Shown: positions 41,423 to 49,577 of the stretch, in pieces
How positions within the stretch are numbered: position 1 is the first letter of the stretch
How the letters are laid out: the number at the start of each line of letters is the position of its first letter
Assembly: GCF_039524395.1 (NCBI RefSeq)
Contig: NZ_BAAAGO010000009.1
DNA: 64,000 nucleotides
Source: Micropruina glycogenica
GTDB lineage: Bacteria; Actinomycetota; Actinomycetes; Propionibacteriales; Propionibacteriaceae
Strand: one strand, 5' to 3'
Notes under the pieces: model-generated
Seen by the model: the letters and a program-made list of their open reading frames with translations, nothing else
Told to the model about the DNA's origin: nothing
Databases searched by the model: none
Program-made: the position numbers and the translations under genes

Positions 41423-44254
41423 TCAAACAGGGCGGGTGAGCTCCTCCAGCAGCTCGATCGCGTGGCGATAGCTGTGCCCGGTGGCCCGGCTCATGCCGAG
41501 TTCACACGTGCGGTTGGAGGACAGGTAGGCGTCGTAGTCGCCGCGACGCACCTCGGCGGCTTCGCGCGTCGTGGCCGACGCGGTCAGCTCGGGGTGAAGC
41601 AGGCCCCGGTCGCCGGCGAAGGCGCAGCAGCCGGCGTCGAACGGTACGACCACTTCGTCGGCGCAGGCCGCCGCGACCGCGCGCAGGTGGTCGACGTCGC
41701 CGGCATGACGATCCGAACAGGTCGGGTGCAGCACCACCGAGCCGAGCCGGCGGTTCACCTGCAGCTTGGGCAGCAAGTGTTGCGCGACGTAGCGCGACGA
41801 GTCGATCACGGTCAGCACCGCCACCTGCTCGGCCAACTCCTGCTCGCCGCCCACCAACAGGTCGTGCTGCAGGGTGTGCAGGCCGTGGGTGCAGCTGCTG
41901 GCCTCACAGACCACCGGCAGCCGTCCGTTCTCGCTGGCCACCAGCAGGGCGGACGCGGTGCGCACCGCCATCGCGGTCGCGCCGTCGGCCAGCCCCTTGG
42001 AGCGCCAGACCGTGCCGCAGCACAGCGACGACAGGTTCTCGGGCAGCCGCACGGGCACCCCGGCCCGCGCGCACAGTTCCAGGAACGATCGGGCCGGGCC
42101 GGGCACCGCGTCGCCGCCGCAGGGTTCGAACAACTCCCCCATGCACGAGGCGAAGAACACCACCTCGGCCGCCCCATCGGCGGGGCCGGCATCGAGCTTG
42201 GTGCGGGATCGTCCGGGGCCCGGCAGGTCGTCGCCGGCCAGCGGCACCAGGTCGGTGGGTAGCACCTTGCGGATCGCACCGGTCACCCCGGCCAGCACCG
42301 AACCCGGCACCTTGTCGGTGACGGTGAGCGCACCGCGCAGCGTGGCCAGCGTCGGCTTCCAGTGTTCGGCCAGGCCCACGCCGATCTTCTGCGCCACCGC
42401 CGGCTGCGCCTCGCGCCGGTGCTGCTTCATAAACACGCCGGTGTCGATGCTGACCGGGCAGGCCAGCAGGCACAGCGAGTCGGCCGCGCAGGTCTGCACG
42501 CCCATGTAGGAGTAGTCCTGCTCGATACCCGGCACCCCGGACGCCTCGTCGCGCAGCAGCGCGATGCGCTGCCGGGGAGTGGTGGTGACGTCCTTGCTCG
42601 GGCAGCTGGGTTCGCAGTAGCCGCACTCGACGCAGCGGTCGACCAAGGGGTCGACCAGTTCGGGCAGCTTCAGGTCGACCAGGTGCGCGTTGGCGTCGGT
42701 GGTGATGATCACCCCCGGGTTCAGCACGCCGGCCGGGTCGAACAGTCGCTTGACCTGCTTCATCACGTCGTACAACTCCGGGCCGTACTGCCGCTCGACG
42801 AAGGGCGCCATCGCGCGTCCGGTGCCGTGTTCGGCCTTCAGCGAGCCGTCCATGTCGAGCACCAGGTCGACGAGGTCTTCGGTGAACGCGGCCAGCACGT
42901 CGATCTGCGTCGGTTCGCGCAGATCGGGATCGATCATGAAGTGCAGGTTGCCCTCTTTGGCGTGACCGAAGATCACCGAGTCGCGATACCCGTGACCGGC
43001 GGTCAGTTCACCGAGGCGACTGACGGTTTCGGTGAGGGCCGGCATGGGCACCACGATGTCTTCGAGCAGGGCCGTCGACCCCGGCCGGCGAGCGCCGGCC
43101 ACCGCGGTGTAGAGGCCCTTGCGCACCTGCCAGGCGCGGGCGCGGGCCAGCGGATCGGCCGAGAACGCCGCCGGCAGGCCGAGGGCGGTCAGGCCGTTCA
43201 GCCGGGCCACCACTGCGGTGAGGTCTGCCACGGTGCCGGCCAACTCGTCGGCCTGTTGGGCCTGCGCCTCGACCAGCAGGGCGGTGTGCTGGTCGACCAC
43301 CAGCGGACGCAGCGCCTCCAGCGGGTTCGGCAGCGCCTGCGCGACCCGCAGCGAGACGGCGTCCATCAACTCGGCGGTGCGGGCGCCGGCGGCGATCAGG
43401 TCGGGCAGCGCGGTGGTGGCGTGGGCGATGCTGTCGAAGATCAGCAGCGCGGTGGACGCCTTCGGCAGCAGCGGCACGGTCTCGAAGGTGGCGGACGCGA
43501 TGAAGCCGAGCGTGCCCTCGGAGCCGACCATCAGGTGGGCCAGGATCTGCACCGGCTCGTCGTGATCGAGAAAGCTGTTGATGCCGTAACCCATGGTGTT
43601 CTTCATCGAGAACAGATGCTCGATGCGGCGCACCGACTCGGGGTTGCCGCGCACCCGGTCGCGCAGCTCGGCCAGACCCTGCCACAGTTCGGGCTCGAGC
43701 GCCTTGAGCTCGGCGTCGGCGTCGGCCGCGCCGGTCTCGATCACCGTGCCGCTGAGCAGCACCACCTCCAGGCCGGCCAGGGTGCGGTAGGTGTTCTGGG
43801 TGGTGCCGCAGGCCATGCCCGAGGAGTTGTTGGCCACTACGCCGCCGATGGTGCAGGCGATCTCGCTGGCAGGGTCGGGCCCGAGAATGCGGCCGTAGGG
43901 GGCGAGCCTGGCGTTGACCGCGCGCACGGTGGCGCCGGGCTGGCAGCGCACCCGGGCCCCGTCGTTCAGCACCTCGATGTCGCGAAACCCGCGTCGGGTG
44001 TCGATCAGCACCCCGTCGCCGACGCCCTGGCCGCTCAGCGAGGTGCCGCCGGAGCGAAAGGTGACCCCGACGCCGTGCTCGCGAGCGACGGCGACCGCCC
44101 GGGCCACGTCGCCGGTCTCGCGGGCGAGCACCACAGCCTGGGGCCGTAGCAGGTAGTGGGAGGCGTCATGGCTGAGCCGCGAGACGTCGATGGGCCGGTC
44201 ACTGACCGGGTCGCCACCGAGAGCCTGCTGCAGGGCGTCGACGAGTGCGCTCAT
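41423..44254 (-). CDS. FAD/Fe-S D-lactate dehydrogenase (GlcD-GlpC type fusion)
   Basis: A 943-residue oxidoreductase in two parts. Residues 1-470 are the FAD-binding PCMH and FAD-oxidase C domains (TFRSGGTSLSGQGVGDG, GGVVANNSSGMACGT, HAKEGNLHFM, EHGTGRAMAPFVE). Residues of about 540 onward hold two 4Fe-4S motifs (CVECGYCEPSCPS and CAADSLCLLACPV) and two CCG domains (SLCCGTVW, GCCAFAGDRG). It should oxidise D-lactate (or glycolate) at the membrane and pass electrons to quinone. It is first in the operon with lactate permease. Confidence 0.91.
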   Translation of the reverse strand: MSALVDALQQALGGDPVSDRPIDVSRLSHDASHYLLRPQAVVLARETGDVARAVAVAREHGVGVTFRSGGTSLSGQGVGDGVLIDTRRGFRDIEVLNDGARVRCQPGATVRAVNARLAPYGRILGPDPASEIACTIGGVVANNSSGMACGTTQNTYRTLAGLEVVLLSGTVIETGAADADAELKALEPELWQGLAELRDRVRGNPESVRRIEHLFSMKNTMGYGINSFLDHDEPVQILAHLMVGSEGTLGFIASATFETVPLLPKASTALLIFDSIAHATTALPDLIAAGARTAELMDAVSLRVAQALPNPLEALRPLVVDQHTALLVEAQAQQADELAGTVADLTAVVARLNGLTALGLPAAFSADPLARARAWQVRKGLYTAVAGARRPGSTALLEDIVVPMPALTETVSRLGELTAGHGYRDSVIFGHAKEGNLHFMIDPDLREPTQIDVLAAFTEDLVDLVLDMDGSLKAEHGTGRAMAPFVERQYGPELYDVMKQVKRLFDPAGVLNPGVIITTDANAHLVDLKLPELVDPLVDRCVECGYCEPSCPSKDVTTTPRQRIALLRDEASGVPGIEQDYSYMGVQTCAADSLCLLACPVSIDTGVFMKQHRREAQPAVAQKIGVGLAEHWKPTLATLRGALTVTDKVPGSVLAGVTGAIRKVLPTDLVPLAGDDLPGPGRSRTKLDAGPADGAAEVVFFASCMGELFEPCGGDAVPGPARSFLELCARAGVPVRLPENLSSLCCGTVWRSKGLADGATAMAVRTASALLVASENGRLPVVCEASSCTHGLHTLQHDLLVGGEQELAEQVAVLTVIDSSRYVAQHLLPKLQVNRRLGSVVLHPTCSDRHAGDVDHLRAVAAACADEVVVPFDAGCCAFAGDRGLLHPELTASATTREAAEVRRGDYDAYLSSNRTCELGMSRATGHSYRHAIELLEELTRPV

Positions 44255-44274
44255 GCCTCATTACCTCTCTGTAA

Positions 44275-44316
44275 TGGTCTGACCAAAAAAAAGTAGGACG
44301 GCTTATGGTCAGATGT
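44275..44316. promoter_or_regulatory. LldR-type operator sites between divergent lactate genes
   Basis: TGGTCTGACCA at 44275-44285 is a perfect palindrome and matches the TNGTNNNACNA consensus of FadR/LldR-type GntR repressors. A second, weaker site, TGGTCAGATGT, begins at 44306. An A8 tract lies between them. They sit between the D-lactate dehydrogenase and regulator start codons, so one protein can control both directions. Confidence 0.75.
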
Positions 44317-44341
44317 CAAGCGTGCTGGCAGAATTCATTTC

Positions 44342-45088
44342 GTGGTTCCCAACAGCACACCCGACGTGGATTGGCAGCAGATCCCCCGCATGCGCGCCTA
44401 CGAGCTGGTGATCAACCAGATCGAGAGCCAGATTCTGGCGGGGGCGCTGAAGGTGGGCGACCAGTTACCGGCCGAGCGCGACCTGGCGGCGAAGCTCGGC
44501 GTGAGCCGCGCCGCGGTGCGTGAGGCGATGCGTGCCATGGAAGCCCAGGGCGTGGTGCGGTCGGGTGTGGGGGTGGGACCCGACAGCGGCACCTTCTTGA
44601 CGTCACTGCCCAGCAAGGCGCTCACCCAGTTTCTGCGCCTGCACATGTCGTTGGCGAACTTTCCGATCGACGACGTGGTCGAGACCCGCATCATGCTCGA
44701 ACGTTGGAGCGCACGGCTGGCGGCCAGGCAGGCGTCCGCCGACGACCTCGGCACCATGAGCCGGCTGCTCGACGACATGGACGCCGAGCGCGACGACATC
44801 GCCGCCTTCAACGAACTCGACACCGAGTTTCACGTGGCGTTGGCCGAGGCCGCGCACAACGTGCTGATCACCGAGATGACTACGGCGATTCGGCACTCGA
44901 TGCGGGCCATGGTGCTGGAGTCGTTTCGCACCCACGGGCACTGGCACGAGTTGTCCGACCAGTTGCGGGCCCAGCATCGGGCCATCTACGAGGCGATCGC
45001 CGCCGGCGACAGCCGGCGCGCCGCCGACGAGGTCGAAGAGCACCTGCGCAGCGCCAACGCGTCCTTGGGCTGGGGCGCCACGGGCTGA
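44342..45088 (+). CDS. GntR/FadR-family regulator, LldR-like
   Basis: The 248-residue regulator has an N-terminal winged helix at about 18-85 (LPAERDLAAKLGVSRAAVRE, AMEAQGVVRSGVG) and a C-terminal all-helical FCD domain (EFHVALAEAAHNVLI, HRAIYEAIAAGDSRRAADEV), whose Asp and His residues can bind metal and ligand. It is divergent from lactate genes, with matching operator sites between, so it probably represses them until lactate is bound. GTG 44342 is the start. Confidence 0.88.
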   Translation: MVPNSTPDVDWQQIPRMRAYELVINQIESQILAGALKVGDQLPAERDLAAKLGVSRAAVREAMRAMEAQGVVRSGVGVGPDSGTFLTSLPSKALTQFLRLHMSLANFPIDDVVETRIMLERWSARLAARQASADDLGTMSRLLDDMDAERDDIAAFNELDTEFHVALAEAAHNVLITEMTTAIRHSMRAMVLESFRTHGHWHELSDQLRAQHRAIYEAIAAGDSRRAADEVEEHLRSANASLGWGATG

Positions 45089-45108
45089 GCCCGGAGCCAG
45101 GCCGAGCC

Positions 45109-46200
45109 TCAGCCCAGCACCTTCTGCCAGCCCCCTTCGCTCGACTCGGGGCGAAAGCCGAGGGCGATGTTGATCGAGCGCATGTAGTCGTTCTCGTCGG
45201 CGTTCCAGGTGTGCACGCGGCGCACGCGCGGCCACTGCTTCGCCATCAGGCGCAGGTTCGCGGTCTTCAAGCGCATGCCCAGGCGGTGGCCGCGGTGCGC
45301 GGCGATCACCACGGTGTCTTCTTGAATCGCCGAGTCGGCCTTCGTGACGAACCGGATCAGCTCGGTGTAGCCGGCCAACTCACCGGTCTCGACGTGTTGA
45401 GCCGCGGTGGCCAGGGTGGTGACCCCGGCATCGGCCCAGCGTTGCTCGACCTCACGCACCCGGTCGGCGCTCCAGTGCTGCCGCTCGAAGTCGAGCCCGG
45501 CGATCGGCGCGTCGGCCATGGCGGCGCGCACCTCGGCGAGCCCGTCGACGATGTCGTCGGGGCAACGATCGGCCCAGGCGATCAGCCGATAGCTGCTTTC
45601 GGACGCCGCCGCGGCGTCCGATTCGAGCGGATCGATCACGGCCGCCGGCAAAGGAACACGCAGCAGCGAGTGCACCTCGACCTGTTCCAGCGAGTACCCC
45701 CGCCCCAACAGAAAGCGTGCGCTGGCGTGGTTGCCGTCCACGAAACCGCTGCCCTCGCGCGGGGCGAGCGCGCCCGGGTCGTCCGCCCGTGTTCGCGCCG
45801 CCTGCAGCACCCACGACTGCACGGTGTGCCGGCCCTCGGCGGCGGCCCGCTGCTCGGCGGCGTCGAACAGGGCCGTGCCGATGCCCTGCCGGCGCCGGTC
45901 GGGCCGCACCACCGCGTGCACCCCGGCGGTGCCCAGGTTGTCACGCAGGGTCAGTGAGCAGGTGCAACTACCCACCACGGTGGTGTGATCGTCGGCGTCG
46001 TCGAGGGCGACCCAGCGCAGGGTTCGCCGGTTCGACGACGGCACGGCCAACGAAGCCGCTGTCTCGATCGGATCGTTCAGATCTTCGTACCCGAGTTGAT
46101 CGAAGGTCTCGGCGCTCCACAAGGTGGTGTCGGCCATCGCGGCCCAGGCGTTCGGGTCGTCGGCGCTGGTCGGCGGGGGCACCTCGACGATGGCAACCAT
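45109..46200 (-). CDS. tandem GNAT N-acetyltransferase
   Basis: A 363-residue protein with two GNAT domains. The first has AVVRPDRRRQGIGTALFDAA near residue 100; the second ends with VVIAAHRGHRLGMRLKTANL and FRPESSEGGW. The layout resembles MshD-like and Eis-unrelated tandem acetyltransferases of actinobacteria, but mycothiol synthase function cannot be claimed. ATG 46200 is preferred over the longer upstream frame because homology starts there. Confidence 0.82.
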   Translation of the reverse strand: MVAIVEVPPPTSADDPNAWAAMADTTLWSAETFDQLGYEDLNDPIETAASLAVPSSNRRTLRWVALDDADDHTTVVGSCTCSLTLRDNLGTAGVHAVVRPDRRRQGIGTALFDAAEQRAAAEGRHTVQSWVLQAARTRADDPGALAPREGSGFVDGNHASARFLLGRGYSLEQVEVHSLLRVPLPAAVIDPLESDAAAASESSYRLIAWADRCPDDIVDGLAEVRAAMADAPIAGLDFERQHWSADRVREVEQRWADAGVTTLATAAQHVETGELAGYTELIRFVTKADSAIQEDTVVIAAHRGHRLGMRLKTANLRLMAKQWPRVRRVHTWNADENDYMRSINIALGFRPESSEGGWQKVLG

Positions 46201-46373
46201 CGCACCACCCTGCACAGAAACCGGCCCTGCCGACAAGTGCGTAGTTCTTCGACCTGCACCGATGTATTTCTCAACGCCACGATCGATCCTGCTACTGCGT
46301 GCCCTCGGCCGCACCGCCGGTGGGTGGAGGCTGAATGTGCGCCCAACCCATACAGCTGAGGCTGGAGGAAACC

Positions 46374-49049
46374 ATGCCCGTACCCCGCGACGCCGACGCT
46401 CTCGCTGCCCTGTCGAGGTTGCTGACCCACGGCCATCATGACGACCCCAACGAACTGCTGGAGTACCCCGACACCACCATCGAGCCGCCCGACGGCTGGC
46501 TGTGGCAGCAGCACACCCCTCAGCCCGGTCTGCTCGACCCCACGTCGTACCAGTTGGCCGACTCCACCGTCGACGCCCACGACCTGCACGCGTCGCCGGT
46601 GGCAGCCTTGGCCGACGGCGGCAACAAACCGTTCACGTCGGCCCAGAACGAGTACTGCCGACGCAGCCTCGATGTCACCATGAAGGGCGGCACCACCAGC
46701 GCGGTGATCTACCCGCTGGCCTTGTGCGAACTTGCCCGGCACTTCAGGTTTCGCAATCTGGGCGGCGCCTCGGCCGGGGCGATCGCGGCCGCGCTGGGCG
46801 CGTCGGCAGAACTCGGACGGGTACGCGCGACGGCGGGTCGGCAGCGCACCGACGTGCTCGGTGAGCATCAGGTCGCCCAGGGACGGCTGCGGCAGGGCTT
46901 CGCCGGGCTTGCCGATGTGATCGCGTGGGTGACGCAGCCCGATGCGCCGGACGCCGCCGAGGAGTACCGGCTGGTGCAACTGTTCAAGCCCACGCAGGCC
47001 GGTCTGCCGTTGTTCAGGGTGATCGCGGCGGTGATGCGCCAGCAGTTCGTGCGCGGGGCGTTGCTGCTGTTGTTGAGCCTGAACACGGCCTCGCGCATCG
47101 TCACCCTGGCCGCGTTCGCGCTGGCGCCGCTGGGCCTCGCTGCGGTCGCCCCGTGGTCACCGACGCGCTGGGTGCCGACCGCCGCTTGGTGGCCTTACCC
47201 GTACTACTGGCCCGCCGCGGTATTGCTGTGGCTGGCGTTCGGCTGGTTGATTCCCTTGGCGGCGTTGATCGCCACCCGCCCCAGGTCGGCCACAGCGGCG
47301 CCGGCGGGTTTCGAGGAGCCCTTACCGGTACCAGACCCACCGGCCAAACCACGGGCCTGGTTCGGCACCGCGATCGTCGCAGGGGCCGCTGCCGTTGCGT
47401 GGTTCGCCACCGCTCTGTACACCATGGGCTGGGCAGGACTGCTGATCACTGTGGTGTTTCTCATCGCCGAAGTGGTTCTGGTGCTGCTCGGGTTCGCCCT
47501 GGGCATCATGCGTGTCTCGGCCACCGCCAAGCAGCACCGCTACGGGCTGATCGGCGGGTCGGGCCTCGCCACCGACGATGACACCCTGCGCGGCCGGCTC
47601 ACCGCACTTATCGATGGCGCTTCCCAGGTGCTGCCCCGTCGCACGGTCGAGCCGAACCTCACCGACTGGTTGACCCAGGCGATGGCCGACCTGGCCGGCC
47701 TACCTGCTCATGAGGTGGTGCGCTTCGGGCACCTGTGGACCGGCGCTGACTATGTGCCGGGCGATCCGGACGGCGCCGCCCGACAGGCTGCGAAAGACTC
47801 CCGTCAGCGCTGCATCAACCTCGAGTTGATGAGTACCGAGCTGATCCGCAAGGCGCCCTACCGGTTCCCACTGCCGGCCGCGGCGTCGGACGACGAACGG
47901 CTCTGGTTCGACCCCGGCGATCTCGATGGCGTGCTTCCCCGGCGAGTCATCGACGCAATGACGCTGAACGAACAGCCGCAGCAGGTGACATCGCTGACTA
48001 CCGGCGCCCCGATCACCCTGTACCGCTTTCCCCAGCCGTGGGACCTGCCGGTGGTGTTCGCCACGCGGGCGTCGCTCGCCCTGCCTGCGTTGTTTCAGTC
48101 GCTGCGGCTGTACGAGTTGCGGCAGGGCGCGATGCGGGTGCGCACAGAGTTCGGCGCTCGAATCGCCCGCAACGGCACCGATCTGCGCTTCCCGGTCAGT
48201 GGGGCCGGCGAAGCCCGGGTCGCGCAGGAGCTCTGGCTGACCGACGGAGGCGTCACGTCCAACTTTCCCATCCACATGTTCGACTCACCGCTGCCGCTGT
48301 GGCCCACCGTGGGCATCGATCTCGGCGACTACCCCGCCGGCGCCGGCCATCAAGACGTCTACCTGCTCGGCGACGCGCAAGCCGCCAAGCACCTGGCCGC
48401 GCCACTGAAGCAGGCGATGAGCAGCTTTCTTGGTGCGATTCTGGGCACCAGCCTGCAGTGGCGCGACAACGCCCAGCTGCAGATGCCGGCCTTTCAGGCC
48501 CGCATCGCGGTGGTGCGGCAGCGCAGCTACGAGGGCGGCAACAACCTGTTCATGACCCGCCAGGACGTGGCCTCGCTGGCCATTCGCGGCGTGGTGGCCG
48601 GTATGCGGTTGCGCCGCCGGTTCGCCAGCGACGCGCAATGGCAGCGCCAGCAGTGGCTGCGTCTTCGCGTGGCTGGGCAGAACATCGTCGACGTGGCCCA
48701 GCGGCTACAGACGTCGCTGCGCGAGCAGACCTATGCAGAGTTGGTGCCCAACCAGCTGACGGGTCATGAATGGGCACGACTGGACGCCCTCGAGGCGTCG
48801 GTCGCCGGGCAGGCCGACCCCAACCCGCCTTCCGGGCCGCCGGATGCCCCCGAGGCGCCGCTGGACTGGTACGCACCGTCGGGCCCTCGCACCGAGATCG
48901 GGTTGGACGAGCACGGCCGTCCGGTCGGCTTCTTCGCCAACCTGACCACACTGGTGTCGTCGTCGCGCTATCTGAACGCCGACCCCGACGTGCTCACCGA
49001 CGGAGTGCCGCTGCCGTTGGCCGAACTGCGGCAGGTGCCGCGCAGTTGA
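46374..49049 (+). CDS. large membrane-inserted patatin-like phospholipase
   Basis: An 891-residue protein. The patatin core starts near residue 98 with the oxyanion motif MKGGTTSAVIYP and the nucleophile Ser133 in GGASAGAIAAAL. The catalytic Asp is D624 in LTDGGVTSNFPIHMF. Between them, about residues 220-400 carry several membrane helices (LLLLLSLNTASRIVTLAAFA, AVLLWLAFGWLIPLAALIA, VTVVFLIAEVVL-like), so the fold is interrupted by a membrane domain. The C-terminal 250 residues are helical and unrecognised. A good ribosome site (GGAGGAA) supports ATG 46374. It probably hydrolyses lipids or acyl esters at the membrane. Confidence 0.75.
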   Translation: MPVPRDADALAALSRLLTHGHHDDPNELLEYPDTTIEPPDGWLWQQHTPQPGLLDPTSYQLADSTVDAHDLHASPVAALADGGNKPFTSAQNEYCRRSLDVTMKGGTTSAVIYPLALCELARHFRFRNLGGASAGAIAAALGASAELGRVRATAGRQRTDVLGEHQVAQGRLRQGFAGLADVIAWVTQPDAPDAAEEYRLVQLFKPTQAGLPLFRVIAAVMRQQFVRGALLLLLSLNTASRIVTLAAFALAPLGLAAVAPWSPTRWVPTAAWWPYPYYWPAAVLLWLAFGWLIPLAALIATRPRSATAAPAGFEEPLPVPDPPAKPRAWFGTAIVAGAAAVAWFATALYTMGWAGLLITVVFLIAEVVLVLLGFALGIMRVSATAKQHRYGLIGGSGLATDDDTLRGRLTALIDGASQVLPRRTVEPNLTDWLTQAMADLAGLPAHEVVRFGHLWTGADYVPGDPDGAARQAAKDSRQRCINLELMSTELIRKAPYRFPLPAAASDDERLWFDPGDLDGVLPRRVIDAMTLNEQPQQVTSLTTGAPITLYRFPQPWDLPVVFATRASLALPALFQSLRLYELRQGAMRVRTEFGARIARNGTDLRFPVSGAGEARVAQELWLTDGGVTSNFPIHMFDSPLPLWPTVGIDLGDYPAGAGHQDVYLLGDAQAAKHLAAPLKQAMSSFLGAILGTSLQWRDNAQLQMPAFQARIAVVRQRSYEGGNNLFMTRQDVASLAIRGVVAGMRLRRRFASDAQWQRQQWLRLRVAGQNIVDVAQRLQTSLREQTYAELVPNQLTGHEWARLDALEASVAGQADPNPPSGPPDAPEAPLDWYAPSGPRTEIGLDEHGRPVGFFANLTTLVSSSRYLNADPDVLTDGVPLPLAELRQVPRS

Positions 49050-49050
49050 T

Positions 49051-49494
49051 TCAGTCGATGCCGAAACCGCCGCGTTGCCGCTTCAGTTCACTGCGTCGCC
49101 GCTTGCCGGCCAACCTGCGTTCGATAGACCCCTTGGTCGGACGCGAGGCCCGCCGGGGCGGCGGCGGAGGCGCGAGGGCGTCCCTGATCAGTTCGGCCAA
49201 CCGACCTCGGGCAGCGGCGCGGTTCTGCCGCTGCGATCGGTGCTGCGCGGCCACGATCGTGAGCACGGTGCCGCTGAGCCGTGGCCGCAGCCGGTGCAGC
49301 AAACGTGCCCGCTGCCGATCGTCCAACGCGGTGGACGCGGCCACGTCGAACGACAACTGCACCCGCGAGTCGGCCGTGTTCACGCCCTGACCACCCGGCC
49401 CCGACGCGTGCGAGAAGCGCTCGAGCAGTTCGCGCTCGGGTATGACGAGCCCGCCCGGCAGGCCCGGCGCGGGCGCGAGGTGCAGGTCGTCCAT
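49051..49494 (-). CDS. arfB: alternative ribosome-rescue factor ArfB (peptidyl-tRNA hydrolase)
   Basis: A 147-residue class I release-factor-like protein. The catalytic GGQ is residues 34-36 in HASGPGGQGVNTADSRVQLS. The tail is basic (RRLAGKRRRSELKRQRG), as needed to enter the mRNA channel of stalled ribosomes. It hydrolyses peptidyl-tRNA on ribosomes without a stop codon. ATG 49494 has a TACCGT -10 box seven bases upstream; the long open frame beyond it is not coding. It ends one base after the patatin gene, convergently. Confidence 0.9.
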   Translation of the reverse strand: MDDLHLAPAPGLPGGLVIPERELLERFSHASGPGGQGVNTADSRVQLSFDVAASTALDDRQRARLLHRLRPRLSGTVLTIVAAQHRSQRQNRAAARGRLAELIRDALAPPPPPRRASRPTKGSIERRLAGKRRRSELKRQRGGFGID

Positions 49495-49577
49495 GCGGCC
49501 AACGGTAGGCGAAGCGGCGCACCCTGGCGCTACGCCCGGGATTGGTTCAAGCTCGACCAGCGAGAATCTGCGCTTCC

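Noticed and set aside
39054..41426. 790-codon reverse-strand frame over the lactate permease
   Set aside because: Arg/Gly/His-rich translation without motifs; the real permease is in another frame on the same strand.
42362..44149. 595-codon forward frame opposite the D-lactate dehydrogenase
   Set aside because: Antisense shadow; the reverse strand has full FAD and Fe-S motifs.
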